Shown here: in pieces, positions 1 to 8,476 of the stretch
Position numbering within the stretch: the stretch's first letter is position 1
Layout: the number at the start of each line of letters is the position of its first letter
From: Acidimicrobiia bacterium
GTDB taxonomy: Bacteria > Actinomycetota > Acidimicrobiia > IMCC26256 > JAOSJL01
Length of the DNA: 64,000 bases
Direction: 5' to 3'
Assembly: GCA_027494115.1 (NCBI GenBank)
Contig: JAOSJL010000001.1
Span: 1,451,926 to 1,515,925 of the forward strand
The notes under the pieces: generated by a model
What the model was told of the DNA's origin: nothing
The model's database searches: none
Seen by the model: the letters and a program-made list of their open reading frames with translations, nothing else
Made by a program: the position numbers and the translations under genes

Positions 1-363
1 CGGATTCGACTCCAGGGAGGTGGGAAGGGAGTAGACGATGAGGAACGAATAGAGCCAGCCGACGCCGATCTTCACTCCGAACAGGTGTCCGGGCCGACCG
101 TCGAGGTAGCTCTCGACGCCGTAGTAGGCCACGAAACCACCGAGGACGACTGCGGTGATGCCGGCACCGAACTCGGTTTCCGTTTCTTCGAGCGAGGGGA
201 GGAGGTGGAGGAAGATGTAGGCCGCGAGGGCACCCGCTCCGATGGGTGCGATGAAGGCAAAGCGGCCGCGGATGTGTTCGCGGACCCAGGGGCTGGCGAG
301 GTGGACGCCGGAGAGCAGAACCGCGATAAGGCCGGTCCACTCGAGCGCCTGGGTGAAGTCCAT
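1..363 (-). CDS. Membrane protein, N-terminal fragment (runs off left edge)
   Basis: An open frame starts at ATG 363 (minus) and continues past the edge, so the ORF track missed it. About 121 residues are visible. Hydrophobic stretches are separated by short loops: a first segment at about 8-20 (GLIAVLLSGVHLA), a second at about 38-52 (IAPIGAGALAAYIFLHLLP), a third at about 66-78 (ITAVVLGGFVAYYGV) and a fourth at the edge. The residues read like a polytopic membrane protein and not like the arginine/serine-rich shadow ORFs listed here. The 'FLHLLPSLEE' segment is faintly like ZIP metal transporters, but too little is present to name a family. Confidence 0.6.
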   Translation of the reverse strand, partial: MDFTQALEWTGLIAVLLSGVHLASPWVREHIRGRFAFIAPIGAGALAAYIFLHLLPSLEETETEFGAGITAVVLGGFVAYYGVESYLDGRPGHLFGVKIGVGWLYSFLIVYSLPTSLESNP

Positions 364-515
364 CGTGGGCCTGGCCTGATCGGGTTGTCTGCCGGCGGAG
401 GCTTCACAGAGTAGAGGTCGACCCGTACGCCCGATGCACGCGAAACGGCCGGTGGCTAGCGTGGGAGCACCGACCGGAAGCGGCCGACGAGTCAGCCGAC
501 CTCAAGGAGAACCCC

Positions 516-1304
516 ATGCCCGAGCGCACGAGCTATGAACCCGGCACGCCGTCGTGGATCGACCTGATGACGACGGACCCCGACGCGGCAAGAGGCTTCT
601 ACACCGAGCTCTTCGGGTGGGACTACCAGGACGAGCCCACGCCCGAGGGCGACGTCTACACCTTGTGCATGAAGAACGGCAAGGCGGCCGCGGGCCTCGG
701 GAAGCTCAGCGCCGAGCACCAGCAGGCGGGTATGCCGCCCGCGTGGACCACCTACGTCACGGTTGCCAGCGCCGACGATGCGCATTCCAAGGTCGGCCCC
801 GCCGGGGGAGAGAACGTCTCGCCGGTGTTCGACGTCATGGACGCCGGGCGGATGGCCGTCGTCAGGGATCCGACCGGGGCGGTGTTCTGCGTGTGGGAGC
901 CGAAGAACGTCATAGGTGCTGAGCTCGTCAACGAGCACGGCACCTTGTCGTGGAACGAGCTCATCACCACCGACGTCCCGAAGGCCGCTGACTTCTACGG
1001 GAAGTTCTTCGGGTGGGGGACCGAGGAGACGCCCGGAGGGCCGTCGGGCAGCTACATCGTCTGGAAGCTCGACGGCGACGACGTCGGCGGTTGTATGGCG
1101 CCGCCCGTGGCGGGCATGCCGAGCTTCTGGGGCGTCTACTTCGCCGTCGATGACTGCGACGCGGTCGTCGACAAGGCCAAGAGTTTGGGAGCGACCGTAT
1201 TCATGGAGCCGATGGATCTTCCCGATGTCGGTCGTATGGCCGCACTGGGAGACCCGCAGGGCGCCATGTTCTCGGTGATCGAGCTGGCACAACCGCCCTC
1301 GTAG
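516..1304 (+). CDS. Double-VOC (glyoxalase-fold) protein, Cfp30B-like
   Basis: 262 aa with two vicinal-oxygen-chelate modules, at about 10-125 and 135-258. The second repeats the first: 'GTPSWIDLMTTD..ARGFYTELFGW' is matched by 'GTLSWNELITTDVPKAADFYGKFFGW', and each ends in 'DAGRMAVVRDPTGA' or 'DVGRMAALGDPQGA'. The whole length, the 'YEPGTPSWIDL' start and the 'VGGCMAPPVAGMP' segment closely resemble the mycobacterial 27-kDa antigen Cfp30B (Rv0577) as I remember it. Family members are small-molecule-binding or glyoxalase/dioxygenase-fold proteins and the substrate here is unknown. AAGGAG lies 7 nt before the ATG. The gene stands alone, divergent from the left-edge membrane gene. Confidence 0.85.
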   Translation: MPERTSYEPGTPSWIDLMTTDPDAARGFYTELFGWDYQDEPTPEGDVYTLCMKNGKAAAGLGKLSAEHQQAGMPPAWTTYVTVASADDAHSKVGPAGGENVSPVFDVMDAGRMAVVRDPTGAVFCVWEPKNVIGAELVNEHGTLSWNELITTDVPKAADFYGKFFGWGTEETPGGPSGSYIVWKLDGDDVGGCMAPPVAGMPSFWGVYFAVDDCDAVVDKAKSLGATVFMEPMDLPDVGRMAALGDPQGAMFSVIELAQPPS

Positions 1305-1621
1305 TCGCCCGTGAGCCTCGCCACCTTGGCGGTTGCCTCTGCGCTGTTCGTTGTCGTGCTGGGCCTCATTGGCCGTCTGCTCTGGCTCGTCGGTCGGGCT
1401 GTCGACTGGCGGTTGGGTATCGACGTCGGCCGGACAGCACCCGCATGGTTTCATGGTCGGCGCCAACCTCGCTGTCGTCCACGCCGACGGGTCGACGTCG
1501 ACCCTGCACGTCGGGGACAGGACTTCGGGAACAAGTACCTATCCGGCACCCGGTTCGAAGTCGTTCTCCGGGGCCGGTCGCGCGTGGTAACCATCTGGAA
1601 AGCACCGACAGAGGAGTGACC
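1305..1621. other. 317-nt gap with one doubtful small ORF
   Basis: The gap holds a GTG-started 102-codon ORF (1311-1619, plus). Its first third is a hydrophobic segment (LATLAVASALFVVVLGLIG) and it stops 2 nt before the following lipoprotein start. The middle reads better in another frame ('GANLAVVHADGSTSTLHVGD') and the end returns to the first frame ('GTRFEVVLRGRSRVVTIWK'). This could be a small membrane-anchored protein with two compensating indels, or a decayed gene. I would not annotate a function. Confidence 0.3.
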
Positions 1622-2221
1622 GTGCGAAGGCTCGCAGTGTTGACGGTGGGTGCGGCGCTTCTACTCGCCGCCTGTTCCTCGGGAGACGGCACGGCGAGCG
1701 ACGGGTCGAGCACCTCCGGAAGTGATCCCTCCGAGACGACATCGGGTGACACCACGACCACCATCGAGGCAGACGCGGGTGACTGCCCCGTCGGCACCTG
1801 GCGTTGGTCGGGTGAAGAGTTCCAGCGATTCTGGGACGTGATCGCCTCCGAGTCGGGCGGCGAGTTCACCGCGACCGGCGACATCACCGTCGAGTTCCGC
1901 GCCGACGGCACCTTCACGTGGACCGTCGACTACTCGATCACGATTGCAGCCGGTGGTGCAGCCGGGCCGACCACGACCTTGAAGGGTGATCTGACCGGCA
2001 GCTACACGACCGACGACGGCGTGCTCGCCACCGAGAACCTCGAGAACATGATCGAGGCTACGTCGTCGGTGCCCGGCGTCGACCCCTCCGCGCTCGGGGA
2101 CCAGCTGCTCATCGAGAACTTCCCCCTCAACGAGTCGCCCTTCCACTGCGAGGATGGGAACCTCGTCATCGAGGCCGCCACCGTGAACTCGCGGACTCCT
2201 GTGACCCTCATTCCGGTCTGA
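1622..2221 (+). CDS. Secreted lipoprotein, unknown function
   Basis: 199 aa from GTG 1622. AGAGGAG at about 1610-1616 gives normal spacing, which is why I reject the 59-codon upstream extension in the ORF track. Residues 1-18 are a lipoprotein signal peptide with lipobox LLAAC (lipidated Cys18). A Ser/Thr/Gly-rich linker follows to about residue 50 and leads to a globular domain beginning 'CPVGTWRWSGEEFQ'. The alternating 'GDITVEFRADGTFTWTVDYSI' strands suggest a lipocalin-like or beta-barrel fold, which is inference. A second Cys near the C terminus ('PFHCEDG') could pair with the Cys of 'DCPVG'. Expected on the outer face of the cytoplasmic membrane. No family recognised. Confidence 0.75.
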   Translation: MRRLAVLTVGAALLLAACSSGDGTASDGSSTSGSDPSETTSGDTTTTIEADAGDCPVGTWRWSGEEFQRFWDVIASESGGEFTATGDITVEFRADGTFTWTVDYSITIAAGGAAGPTTTLKGDLTGSYTTDDGVLATENLENMIEATSSVPGVDPSALGDQLLIENFPLNESPFHCEDGNLVIEAATVNSRTPVTLIPV

Positions 2222-2279
2222 GCCCACACCGGGGCCGACCGGCGAGAGACGCGGGCGCGCGTCTTCAGAGGAACCATCC

Positions 2280-3134
2280 TCAGAGGATGTTGCCGCCGCT
2301 CGGATCGGTACCGTTCGAGCTGTCGGGCGGCGGGCCGCTCGGCTCGCTCGGCGTGACGGGTTCGGTCGGTTCGGTCGGTTCGCTGGGCGTGACGGGTTCG
2401 GTCGGCTCGGTCGGCGTGATCGGTTGCGTCGGCGTCGTGACCTGACCACCGGGCTCGGTCGGTTCTGTCGTCGTGGTGGTCGTCGTCGTGGTCGGCTCCT
2501 GCGGCGTACTCGGGTAGTAGGGCGGCAACAGCGGGTTCCCGCACTTGCAGCGCGTCACCGGCGTTTCGGGTTCGACTCCGGTCGTCGACGGAGCGGTCGC
2601 CTCGGTGGGTGGTTCGGTGACTTCGGTCGGCGGTTCGGTGACTTCGGTGGACGGCTCGTTCGGCTCGCCGTTCAGATCCTGGGGTGGCGGACCGGACATG
2701 AGCACAGCGGTTCCCTTTTCGAGCATCGACGGACGTGCGTAGGCGACGCCGTCGTGCAGGCCGTGGTTGGTGACCATCGTGTCGTTCTCGAGCACCTTGG
2801 GTTCGAGGGTCTCGACATACTCGGGTACCGACTCCTCGGGGATGTCGAGGACCGCTGCCCACGCGCGCATCGCCTCGGGTCGGTTCTGGAGCTCTTCGAC
2901 GAACTTGTCCTTGTCGCAGACCTGGTCGTCGTCGGTGTCGACGGGAGGCGTGAAGGCGTCGGGTCCGATCTCGCCGGAGGGCTCTTCGATGAAGCCGGCT
3001 TCCGTCGCCTGGTACGCACCGTCGCCGTCGCTACCACTGTCGGTGACCAAGGCCACGCCCATTCCGGCGGCGGCCACGATTCCTACGGCACCGACGATGA
3101 ACCCTGCCATTGCCTGTTGCCTGGGACTGGCCAT
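2280..3134 (-). CDS. Membrane-anchored surface protein, DUF6777-like, Thr/Pro/Glu-rich tail
   Basis: 284 aa. Residues 8-30 form one N-terminal membrane segment (AGFIVGAVGIVAAAGMGVALV), either an anchor or an uncleaved signal. The globular part (about 35-200) ends in 'TRCKCGNPLLPPYYPS'. I associate a CxCGNPLxPP motif with actinobacterial DUF6777 proteins, from memory and not checked. The last 80 residues are low-complexity 'EPTEPVTPSEP' repeats, encoded by DNA repeats of ggttcggtc at about 2340-2440, and look like a cell-wall-spanning stalk. Convergent with the lipoprotein gene. Function unknown. Confidence 0.7.
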   Translation of the reverse strand: MASPRQQAMAGFIVGAVGIVAAAGMGVALVTDSGSDGDGAYQATEAGFIEEPSGEIGPDAFTPPVDTDDDQVCDKDKFVEELQNRPEAMRAWAAVLDIPEESVPEYVETLEPKVLENDTMVTNHGLHDGVAYARPSMLEKGTAVLMSGPPPQDLNGEPNEPSTEVTEPPTEVTEPPTEATAPSTTGVEPETPVTRCKCGNPLLPPYYPSTPQEPTTTTTTTTTEPTEPGGQVTTPTQPITPTEPTEPVTPSEPTEPTEPVTPSEPSGPPPDSSNGTDPSGGNIL

Positions 3135-3251
3135 GGGGACCTCCCGTGCTCCACGCCCCGAACTCGTGGGGGCTGCGATTCATCTCGGACGCTACGGGCA
3201 CATCCGCTCACGTGATAGGGCCGGATGGCCCAACCCGGAGGGAGGAGTGGG

Positions 3252-3998
3252 TCAGGCGCGGACCAGGCCGGCGGCCCGCTCGACGAACGACGTGAAGAGC
3301 CGCTGCTGGTCGGCATCGGCGGCTGCGGTGTCCTCGGGATGCCACTGCACACCCACGATCCATCCGTCGTCGAGCTCGAGGCCCTCGACGATCCCGTCCT
3401 CGGCCCATGCCACGGGCCGAAGGCCCTCACCGAGGCGGTCGAGCGCCTGGTGATGATGCGAGTGACACGTGGGAGTGAGGACACCCACGGCGGCCGCCAG
3501 CTTCGACCCCGCCTCGATACGGACGTCGTGCATGGCACCACCCACATGGGGGACGCCGTGGTTGATCAGCCCGTCACGCCCGGTGATGTGCTGGTCGAGC
3601 GACCCTCCGAGTGCCACGTTGAGAACCTGGATTCCGCGGCAGATCGCGAGCGTGGGCACCTCGTGCTCGATGGCGGCGCGGATCAGGGCGAGCTCGAACG
3701 TGTCGGCGTCGGCATCGACGGGGAGGAGCTCCGGATGGGGCTCCTGGCCGTATCGGGCGGGGTCGAGGTCGTCGCCACCGGTGAGGAGGAGGCCGTCGAA
3801 ACGCTCCAGCACCTCGGCTGCATCGACTCCTGCCGCATCGCCGGTGTCGAGGGGGACGGGAAGGAGCAGCGCGCCCGTGGCCCCCGCCCGTTGCAGTGCC
3901 TCCAGGTAGTAGGTGGGCGTCGCGCACGCCGGTTCCCGCCAACCCTCGATCTTTCCAATAGGGAGCCGCCTCCCGGTGACGGCGATGAGTGGGCGCAT
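3252..3998 (-). CDS. puuD: Gamma-glutamyl amide hydrolase, PuuD-like (class I amidotransferase fold)
   Basis: 248 aa from ATG 3998. The upstream extension in the track overlaps the preceding gene and lacks homology. The class I glutamine-amidotransferase fold shows 'LLLTGGDDLDPARYG', the nucleophile elbow 'LAICRGIQ' (Cys120), 'SHHHQ' and 'VGVQWHPED' (catalytic His/Glu near 225). In E. coli PuuD this enzyme releases GABA from gamma-glutamyl-GABA. Here it is the last gene of a six-gene operon, 14 nt after the glutamine-synthetase-like ligase, so it probably hydrolyses the gamma-glutamyl product made by that ligase. Exact substrate unknown; family call secure. Confidence 0.88.
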   Translation of the reverse strand: MRPLIAVTGRRLPIGKIEGWREPACATPTYYLEALQRAGATGALLLPVPLDTGDAAGVDAAEVLERFDGLLLTGGDDLDPARYGQEPHPELLPVDADADTFELALIRAAIEHEVPTLAICRGIQVLNVALGGSLDQHITGRDGLINHGVPHVGGAMHDVRIEAGSKLAAAVGVLTPTCHSHHHQALDRLGEGLRPVAWAEDGIVEGLELDDGWIVGVQWHPEDTAAADADQQRLFTSFVERAAGLVRA

Positions 3999-4012
3999 CG
4001 CGTCGGTGTCCC

Positions 4013-5380
4013 TCACATCCGTTCGAAGTAGCGGCCGAGCTCCCAGTCGGTGACCGCCCGGTTGGAGGCGGCCCACTCCTGGCGGGCCGTGTTCACGAGG
4101 TGATGGTGCACGTCGTCACCGAAGGCCGCGACGGCCATCTCACTCCCCGCGAACTCGTCGGCCGCCACAGCCAGCGTCGTCGGGAGCCGAGCCACGTCGG
4201 TCGCCTCGTAGGCGTTGCCCTCGAACGCGGAGCCGGGCTCGATCTCGTTCTCGATCCCGTGCAGACCGGCGGCGATCGTGGCCGCGAACGCGAGATAGGG
4301 ATTGCAGTCAGCGCCCGGAATGCGCGACTCGATCCTGAACGACGGTCCGTGACCCACGGTGCGGTACCCGCAGGTTCGGTTGTCGCGCGCCCACACGATG
4401 GCCGTCGGCGCCCACGAGTCGGGCTGGAACCGCTTGTAGGAGTTCACGTACGGGGCGTACATCCAGGTGAGCTCGCGTGTGGTCGCGAGCAGCCCACCCA
4501 GGTAGTGACGGTACGGCTCGCTCATGTGGTCGGGCGCGTCGTCGTCCCACGTCAGCGATCGCTCACGCGTCGCGTCCCACAGGCTCGAGTGCACGTGGCA
4601 CGAGGATCCGCCCTCGGCCATCGACCACTTCGCCATGAAGCTGATGGCACGGTCGTTGAGTGCCGCGATCTCCTTCGCTCCGTTCTTGTAGATGGTGTGG
4701 CGGTCGGCCATCTCGAGAGCGCCCGCATACACCAGGTTGATCTCGTGCTGGCCGCGTCCCGCTTCGCCTTTCGAGAACTCGACGGGTACGCCGGCGCCGT
4801 CCATGCCGTTGCGGATCTGGCGGATCAGGTACTCGTCCTTCGTGGTCTGGAGGATGTGGTAGTCCTCGATGTAGCTCGCGTGAGGCGTGAGGCCCGAGTA
4901 GCCCTTCGCTGCAGCCTCCTCGTAGGACTCCTCGAAGAGGTAGAACTCGAGTTCGGACCCAATCTTGACCGTGAAACCGTGCTCCTGCGCACGCTCGATC
5001 TGTCGCCGGAGGATCCTGCGGGGTGACACCTCGATCGGCCCGGCGCCGTCCTCGTCGACCAGGTCGCAGAGCACGAGCGCCGTCTTCTCCAACCACGGGA
5101 TCGTCCGGAGCGTCGCGAGATCGGGTACCGCCTTGCAGTCGCCGTATCCCGTGTCCCAACTCGTGAACCGGTATCCGGGGAGTGGTGTCATCTCCACGTC
5201 GACGGCGAGGAGGTAGTCGCAGGCGTGGATCCCGCCGTCGCCGCCGAGCACCTCGTCGAGGAAGAAGTGCCCCGTGACCCGTTTGCCCATGAGCCGGCCC
5301 TGAAGGTCGGGGAACGCCACCAGCACCGTGTCGATGTCACCCGAGCGGATGAGCTCTGAGCACTGCTCGACATCCAACAT
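4013..5380 (-). CDS. Glutamine-synthetase-like gamma-glutamyl ligase (PuuA/GlnA4 type)
   Basis: 455 aa, full length for the family, with a beta-grasp N-terminal part (about 10-110) and a catalytic domain from about 115. Metal and substrate motifs are present: 'GSELEFYLFE', 'GQHEINL', 'SSCHVHSSL', 'RDNRTCGYR' and 'SRIPGADCNPYLAFAATIAAGL'. The last is typical of glutamylpolyamine or glutamylethanolamide synthetases and not of ammonia-assimilating GlnA. Known members ATP-dependently join glutamate to putrescine (PuuA) or ethanolamine (Streptomyces GlnA4). It lies 13 nt after an SDR and 14 nt before puuD, which fits a gamma-glutamylated amine-catabolism route. The amine is not readable from sequence. 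The upstream lyase would release phosphoethanolamine, making ethanolamine a reasonable guess. Confidence 0.85.
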   Translation of the reverse strand: MLDVEQCSELIRSGDIDTVLVAFPDLQGRLMGKRVTGHFFLDEVLGGDGGIHACDYLLAVDVEMTPLPGYRFTSWDTGYGDCKAVPDLATLRTIPWLEKTALVLCDLVDEDGAGPIEVSPRRILRRQIERAQEHGFTVKIGSELEFYLFEESYEEAAAKGYSGLTPHASYIEDYHILQTTKDEYLIRQIRNGMDGAGVPVEFSKGEAGRGQHEINLVYAGALEMADRHTIYKNGAKEIAALNDRAISFMAKWSMAEGGSSCHVHSSLWDATRERSLTWDDDAPDHMSEPYRHYLGGLLATTRELTWMYAPYVNSYKRFQPDSWAPTAIVWARDNRTCGYRTVGHGPSFRIESRIPGADCNPYLAFAATIAAGLHGIENEIEPGSAFEGNAYEATDVARLPTTLAVAADEFAGSEMAVAAFGDDVHHHLVNTARQEWAASNRAVTDWELGRYFERM

Positions 5381-5393
5381 CGGCAGTCGCTCC

Positions 5394-6169
5394 CTATTCC
5401 GGGGTCGTGTACGCAGCGGTGATGCCGCCGTCGGCGACGAGCGCGGCGCCGGTCATGAGCGACGACTCGTCCGACGCCAGCCACAGTGCGGCCCGTGCGA
5501 TCTCGTCGGCCCGCCCGAGGCGCCCGATCGGGATGTGGGTGAGACGACGTTCGCGCCGCGCAGGGTCGGCCATGAGTTCGGTCAGCAGTGGTGTTTCGAT
5601 CGGGCCGGGACAGAGCGCGTTGGCTCGAATTCCGCGTCGTGCGTACTCGACCGCCACCTCGCGGGTCATCGAGAGCACACCGCCCTTGCTCGCGGTGTAG
5701 GCGATCTGGGGCGTGGCCGCTCCCATCAGCGCGACGAACGAGGCCGTGTTGACGATCGCGCCGCCGCCCGAATCGAGGAGTGCCGGAATCCCGTACTTGC
5801 AGCCGAGCCACACACCCTTGAGGTTGACCGCGATCACCTTGTCCCAGGTGCCCTCGGGAGTTTCCACCGTTCCGCCGTCGTCGGCGGGGAAGATCCCGCG
5901 TTGTTGCACAACACGTGGAGACCGCCGTAGGTGTCGACCGCGAAGCGCACCATGGTTTCGACCTGGGCAGCGTCGGATACATCCACACCGACGAAGGCTG
6001 CGTCTCCGCCGGCTGCCTCGATCTCGTCGACCGTTGTCCGTCCGGCCTCTTCGGCGGCATCGGCGACGACTACCCGGGCACCCTCTTCGGCGAAGAGCTT
6101 CGCCATCGTGCCTCCGATGCCTCCCCCGGCACCCGTGACGATCGCCACCTTGTCGTCGAGCCGTCCCAT
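5394..6169 (-). CDS. SDR-family dehydrogenase (one frameshift)
   Basis: The two ORFs 5834-6169 and 5394-5909 are halves of one short-chain dehydrogenase. The first half carries the Rossmann start 'VAIVTGAGGGIGG' and breaks off just after 'VLCNNAG'. The second resumes with 'IFPADDGG', 'NTASF', the Tyr-x3-Lys pair 'YTASKGG' and 'CPGPIETP'. One extra base in the CCC run at 5895-5897 joins them into 258 aa, the normal SDR length. Probably an NAD(P)-dependent alcohol/aldehyde-level oxidoreductase of the operon. It sits 13 nt before the gamma-glutamyl ligase. The break is probably a sequence error, though true inactivation cannot be excluded. Confidence 0.78.
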
Positions 6170-6209
6170 GTCGTGAATCCTTTGTCGGGTTTGCAGACGC
6201 TACCGATCC

Positions 6210-7020
6210 TCAGCGCCTCGCGCGGGCTCGGCGCACCGTACGGTCGAATCCCATCGCGAACGCCTCGGGCACCAGGCCCGCGGTTCTCGCCAGCAAACGG
6301 GTCCGCCAGTCGGGCGCGATCGAGAACGTCTCACGTTCGATGCCGCGCAGGATGGCGCGGGCGACCTGGTCGGCGGTGATCGGCTTGATCGTTCCCGAGA
6401 TTGCCTTCGTCTCCTCCGGCTTGAAGGGCTCCTCGTCGGCGAGCATCGGGGTGTCGACGTCGGGCGGGTACACGCAGCCCACGTGGACTGCGTGAGGAGC
6501 CAGTTCACCGCGCAGGGATTCGAGCAGGCCCCGCACAGCGAACTTCGTCGGTGCGTAGGCGGTGAAGCCGAACACGCCGATCAGGCCCGCCGCAGAGGAC
6601 ACCCCGACGACGCTCCCGCTTCCGCGCTCCACCATCGACGGCACCACCGCCCGGATCGCGTGGAGCGTCCCGGAAGTAGTTGACTTCCATGAGCCGGCGG
6701 AACGTGGCGTCGTCGAGCTGCTCGAAGTGACCGGGGCGGGACGCTCCCGCAGACGTGACGAGGATGTCGCACGGACCCATCTCGGTGATCAGGTCGCTGA
6801 TTGCGGCGCGCAGCGCGTCCGGGTCGGCGACGTCGGCGGTTGCGAGGGCGACGCTGCCTTCCGTTGCCTCCAGATCGGCGGCGGCCGCTTCCAGCTGTTC
6901 ACGACGCCGTGCGATCAGGGAGACACGGGCGCCGCGCGTCACCAACAGCCGGGCTGTGGCGAGTCCGATACCGCTCGAACCCCCCGTCACGATCGCGTGC
7001 GCGCCCGCCACCTGCGCCAT
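6210..7020 (-). CDS. 3-ketodihydrosphingosine-reductase-like SDR (one frameshift)
   Basis: 269 aa after removing one surplus base at about 6672-6673, between 'RRLMEVNYF' and 'GTLHAIRAVVPSMV'. The cofactor loop 'VTGGSSGIG' is at 11-19 and the catalytic Ser/Tyr/Lys lie around 'VSSAAG' and 'YAPTK' (Tyr155, Lys159). 'GFTAYAPTKFAVRGL', 'CVYPPDVDTP' and 'KPEETKAISG' match eukaryotic KDSR/Tsc10 as I recall it, beyond what generic SDRs share. KDSR reduces the keto group of 3-ketosphinganine with NADPH. The gene starts 5 nt after a sphingosine-1-phosphate-lyase-like gene, supporting a sphingoid or long-chain amino-alcohol substrate. Classical SDRs such as DHRS7-like enzymes are the alternative. Confidence 0.75.
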
Positions 7021-7025
7021 CCAGC

Positions 7026-8434
7026 TCAGACCTTGAAGAGCAGGTCGGTGTAGCGCTCGAGCAGCTCTTCGACGGTTCCGCGGGTGTCGAGGCGCTCGGC
7101 CATGCCGTACACAGGCGCCATCGCGCCGCTCGTGTCGGGTTCGCCCCGTGCTTCGGCGACCGACGCCTCCAGGTCGTCCACGAACCGCTCGGGGACACCG
7201 GCCTGCGTGTGACGGAGCGTCACGCAGATGTGTACAGCGGGTGGGAGCTGGAGACCGTTGAGGTTCCACCCCCGCTCGCTCATGTGGTCCATCACGCGGT
7301 AGATGTCGAGTGACTCCGAACGGAAGGCGATCACCCACAGCGGGTCGCCGATGACCTCCACGTCGGGGATCCGGTCGATGCCGTCCCGAATCGTTGCCGC
7401 CGCTCTCAGGATCTCGCGGGTCGCGGCGAGATAGCCGTCCTCACCGGTCGCGACCATCGCCGCCCAGCACTCGGCGGAGAGCGCGCCGGGTCGACTCCCC
7501 GCGATCGTCGGAGAGTAGTAGAGGCCGCCCGACCACTCGGCCGTACGGAAGTACTGGTGACGCCGGAGTTCACGGTCGCGGTACAGAACCACCGACGTGC
7601 CCTTGGCCGCGTAGCCGAACTTGTGGGTGTCGGCCGACATCGAGGTCACTCCCGGGAGCCGGAAGTCGAACGGCGGCACGTCGGCGCCGAGCTTCTCGGC
7701 CCACGGCAGCACGAACCCGCCCAGACAGGCGTCGGTGTGGAACCCGATCCCGCGTGAGAGCGCGAGCTCCGACAGCTCGTCGATCGGATCGACGAGACCG
7801 TGCGGGAAGTTCGGCGCCGATCCGACGATCGCGACGGTGTCGTCGGTGATCGCCGCCTCGGTGGCGGCCACATCCGCGCGGAAGTCGCTCCCGACGGGGA
7901 CGCGGGTCAGCCCGATGTCGAAGTAGCGGGATGCCTTGTCGAAGGCCGCATGCGCCGTCGACGGGACGACGATGTGCGGGGTCTCGATTCCGAGCTCCTG
8001 AGCGCGCGATCACGGTAGGAGAGCATCGCGAGGAGGATGCTCTCGGTGCCACCCGACGTCACCGTTCCGCAGACGCCCTCGGCCCCGGATGTTCCTCCAC
8101 CGAGCATCGCACCCGTCATCGCCGCGATCTCGGCTTCGTACTTGCTCCCACTCGGCCAGAGATCGGCGTGCAGCGGATTGACCTGCGAACTGAGCGCGTA
8201 CACCTCGTTGAGGTAGTCGATGTGGCTGTCGTCCCCGTGGTAGACGGCGCCCGACACATGGCCCCCCTGCCACGAGGCACGCTCGCGCTCCGCGAGCGCT
8301 CGCATTTCCTCGAGGATGTCGGCACGATCCCGCCCGTGATCAGGCAGCTTCGAGTACGTCGGGAACTCTTCACGGTAGGGCTTGAGTGAGCCCTCCAGGA
8401 CCTCCAGGACGACGTCCAGATCGCTCGCTTCCAT
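7026..8434 (-). CDS. Sphingosine-1-phosphate-lyase-like PLP enzyme (one frameshift)
   Basis: 469 aa once one missing base is restored near 8001-8012, between '[14 protein letters not shown]' and a stretch reading '[20 protein letters not shown]' in the next frame. Group II PLP-decarboxylase fold: '[10 protein letters not shown]' phosphate loop, '[10 protein letters not shown]' (Asp235 to the pyridine nitrogen) and '[13 protein letters not shown]' (Schiff-base Lys272). '[20 protein letters not shown]', '[11 protein letters not shown]', '[24 protein letters not shown]' and 'CWAAM' are diagnostic of the S1P lyase branch, not glutamate decarboxylase. S1P lyase cleaves a phosphorylated long-chain amino alcohol into an aldehyde and phosphoethanolamine. 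Eukaryotic enzymes carry a membrane anchor, which is absent here. Part of the 3.25-10.05 kb operon. Confidence 0.82.
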
Positions 8435-8476
8435 CAGTGTTCTCCCGTGCTCGTGGTCGAAGAAGGTGCTGTGTGC

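Noticed and set aside
2340-2440. Short tandem DNA repeats resembling a CRISPR or VNTR
   Set aside because: They encode the Thr/Pro/Glu-rich tail of the surface protein in frame. No regular spacers and no cas genes.
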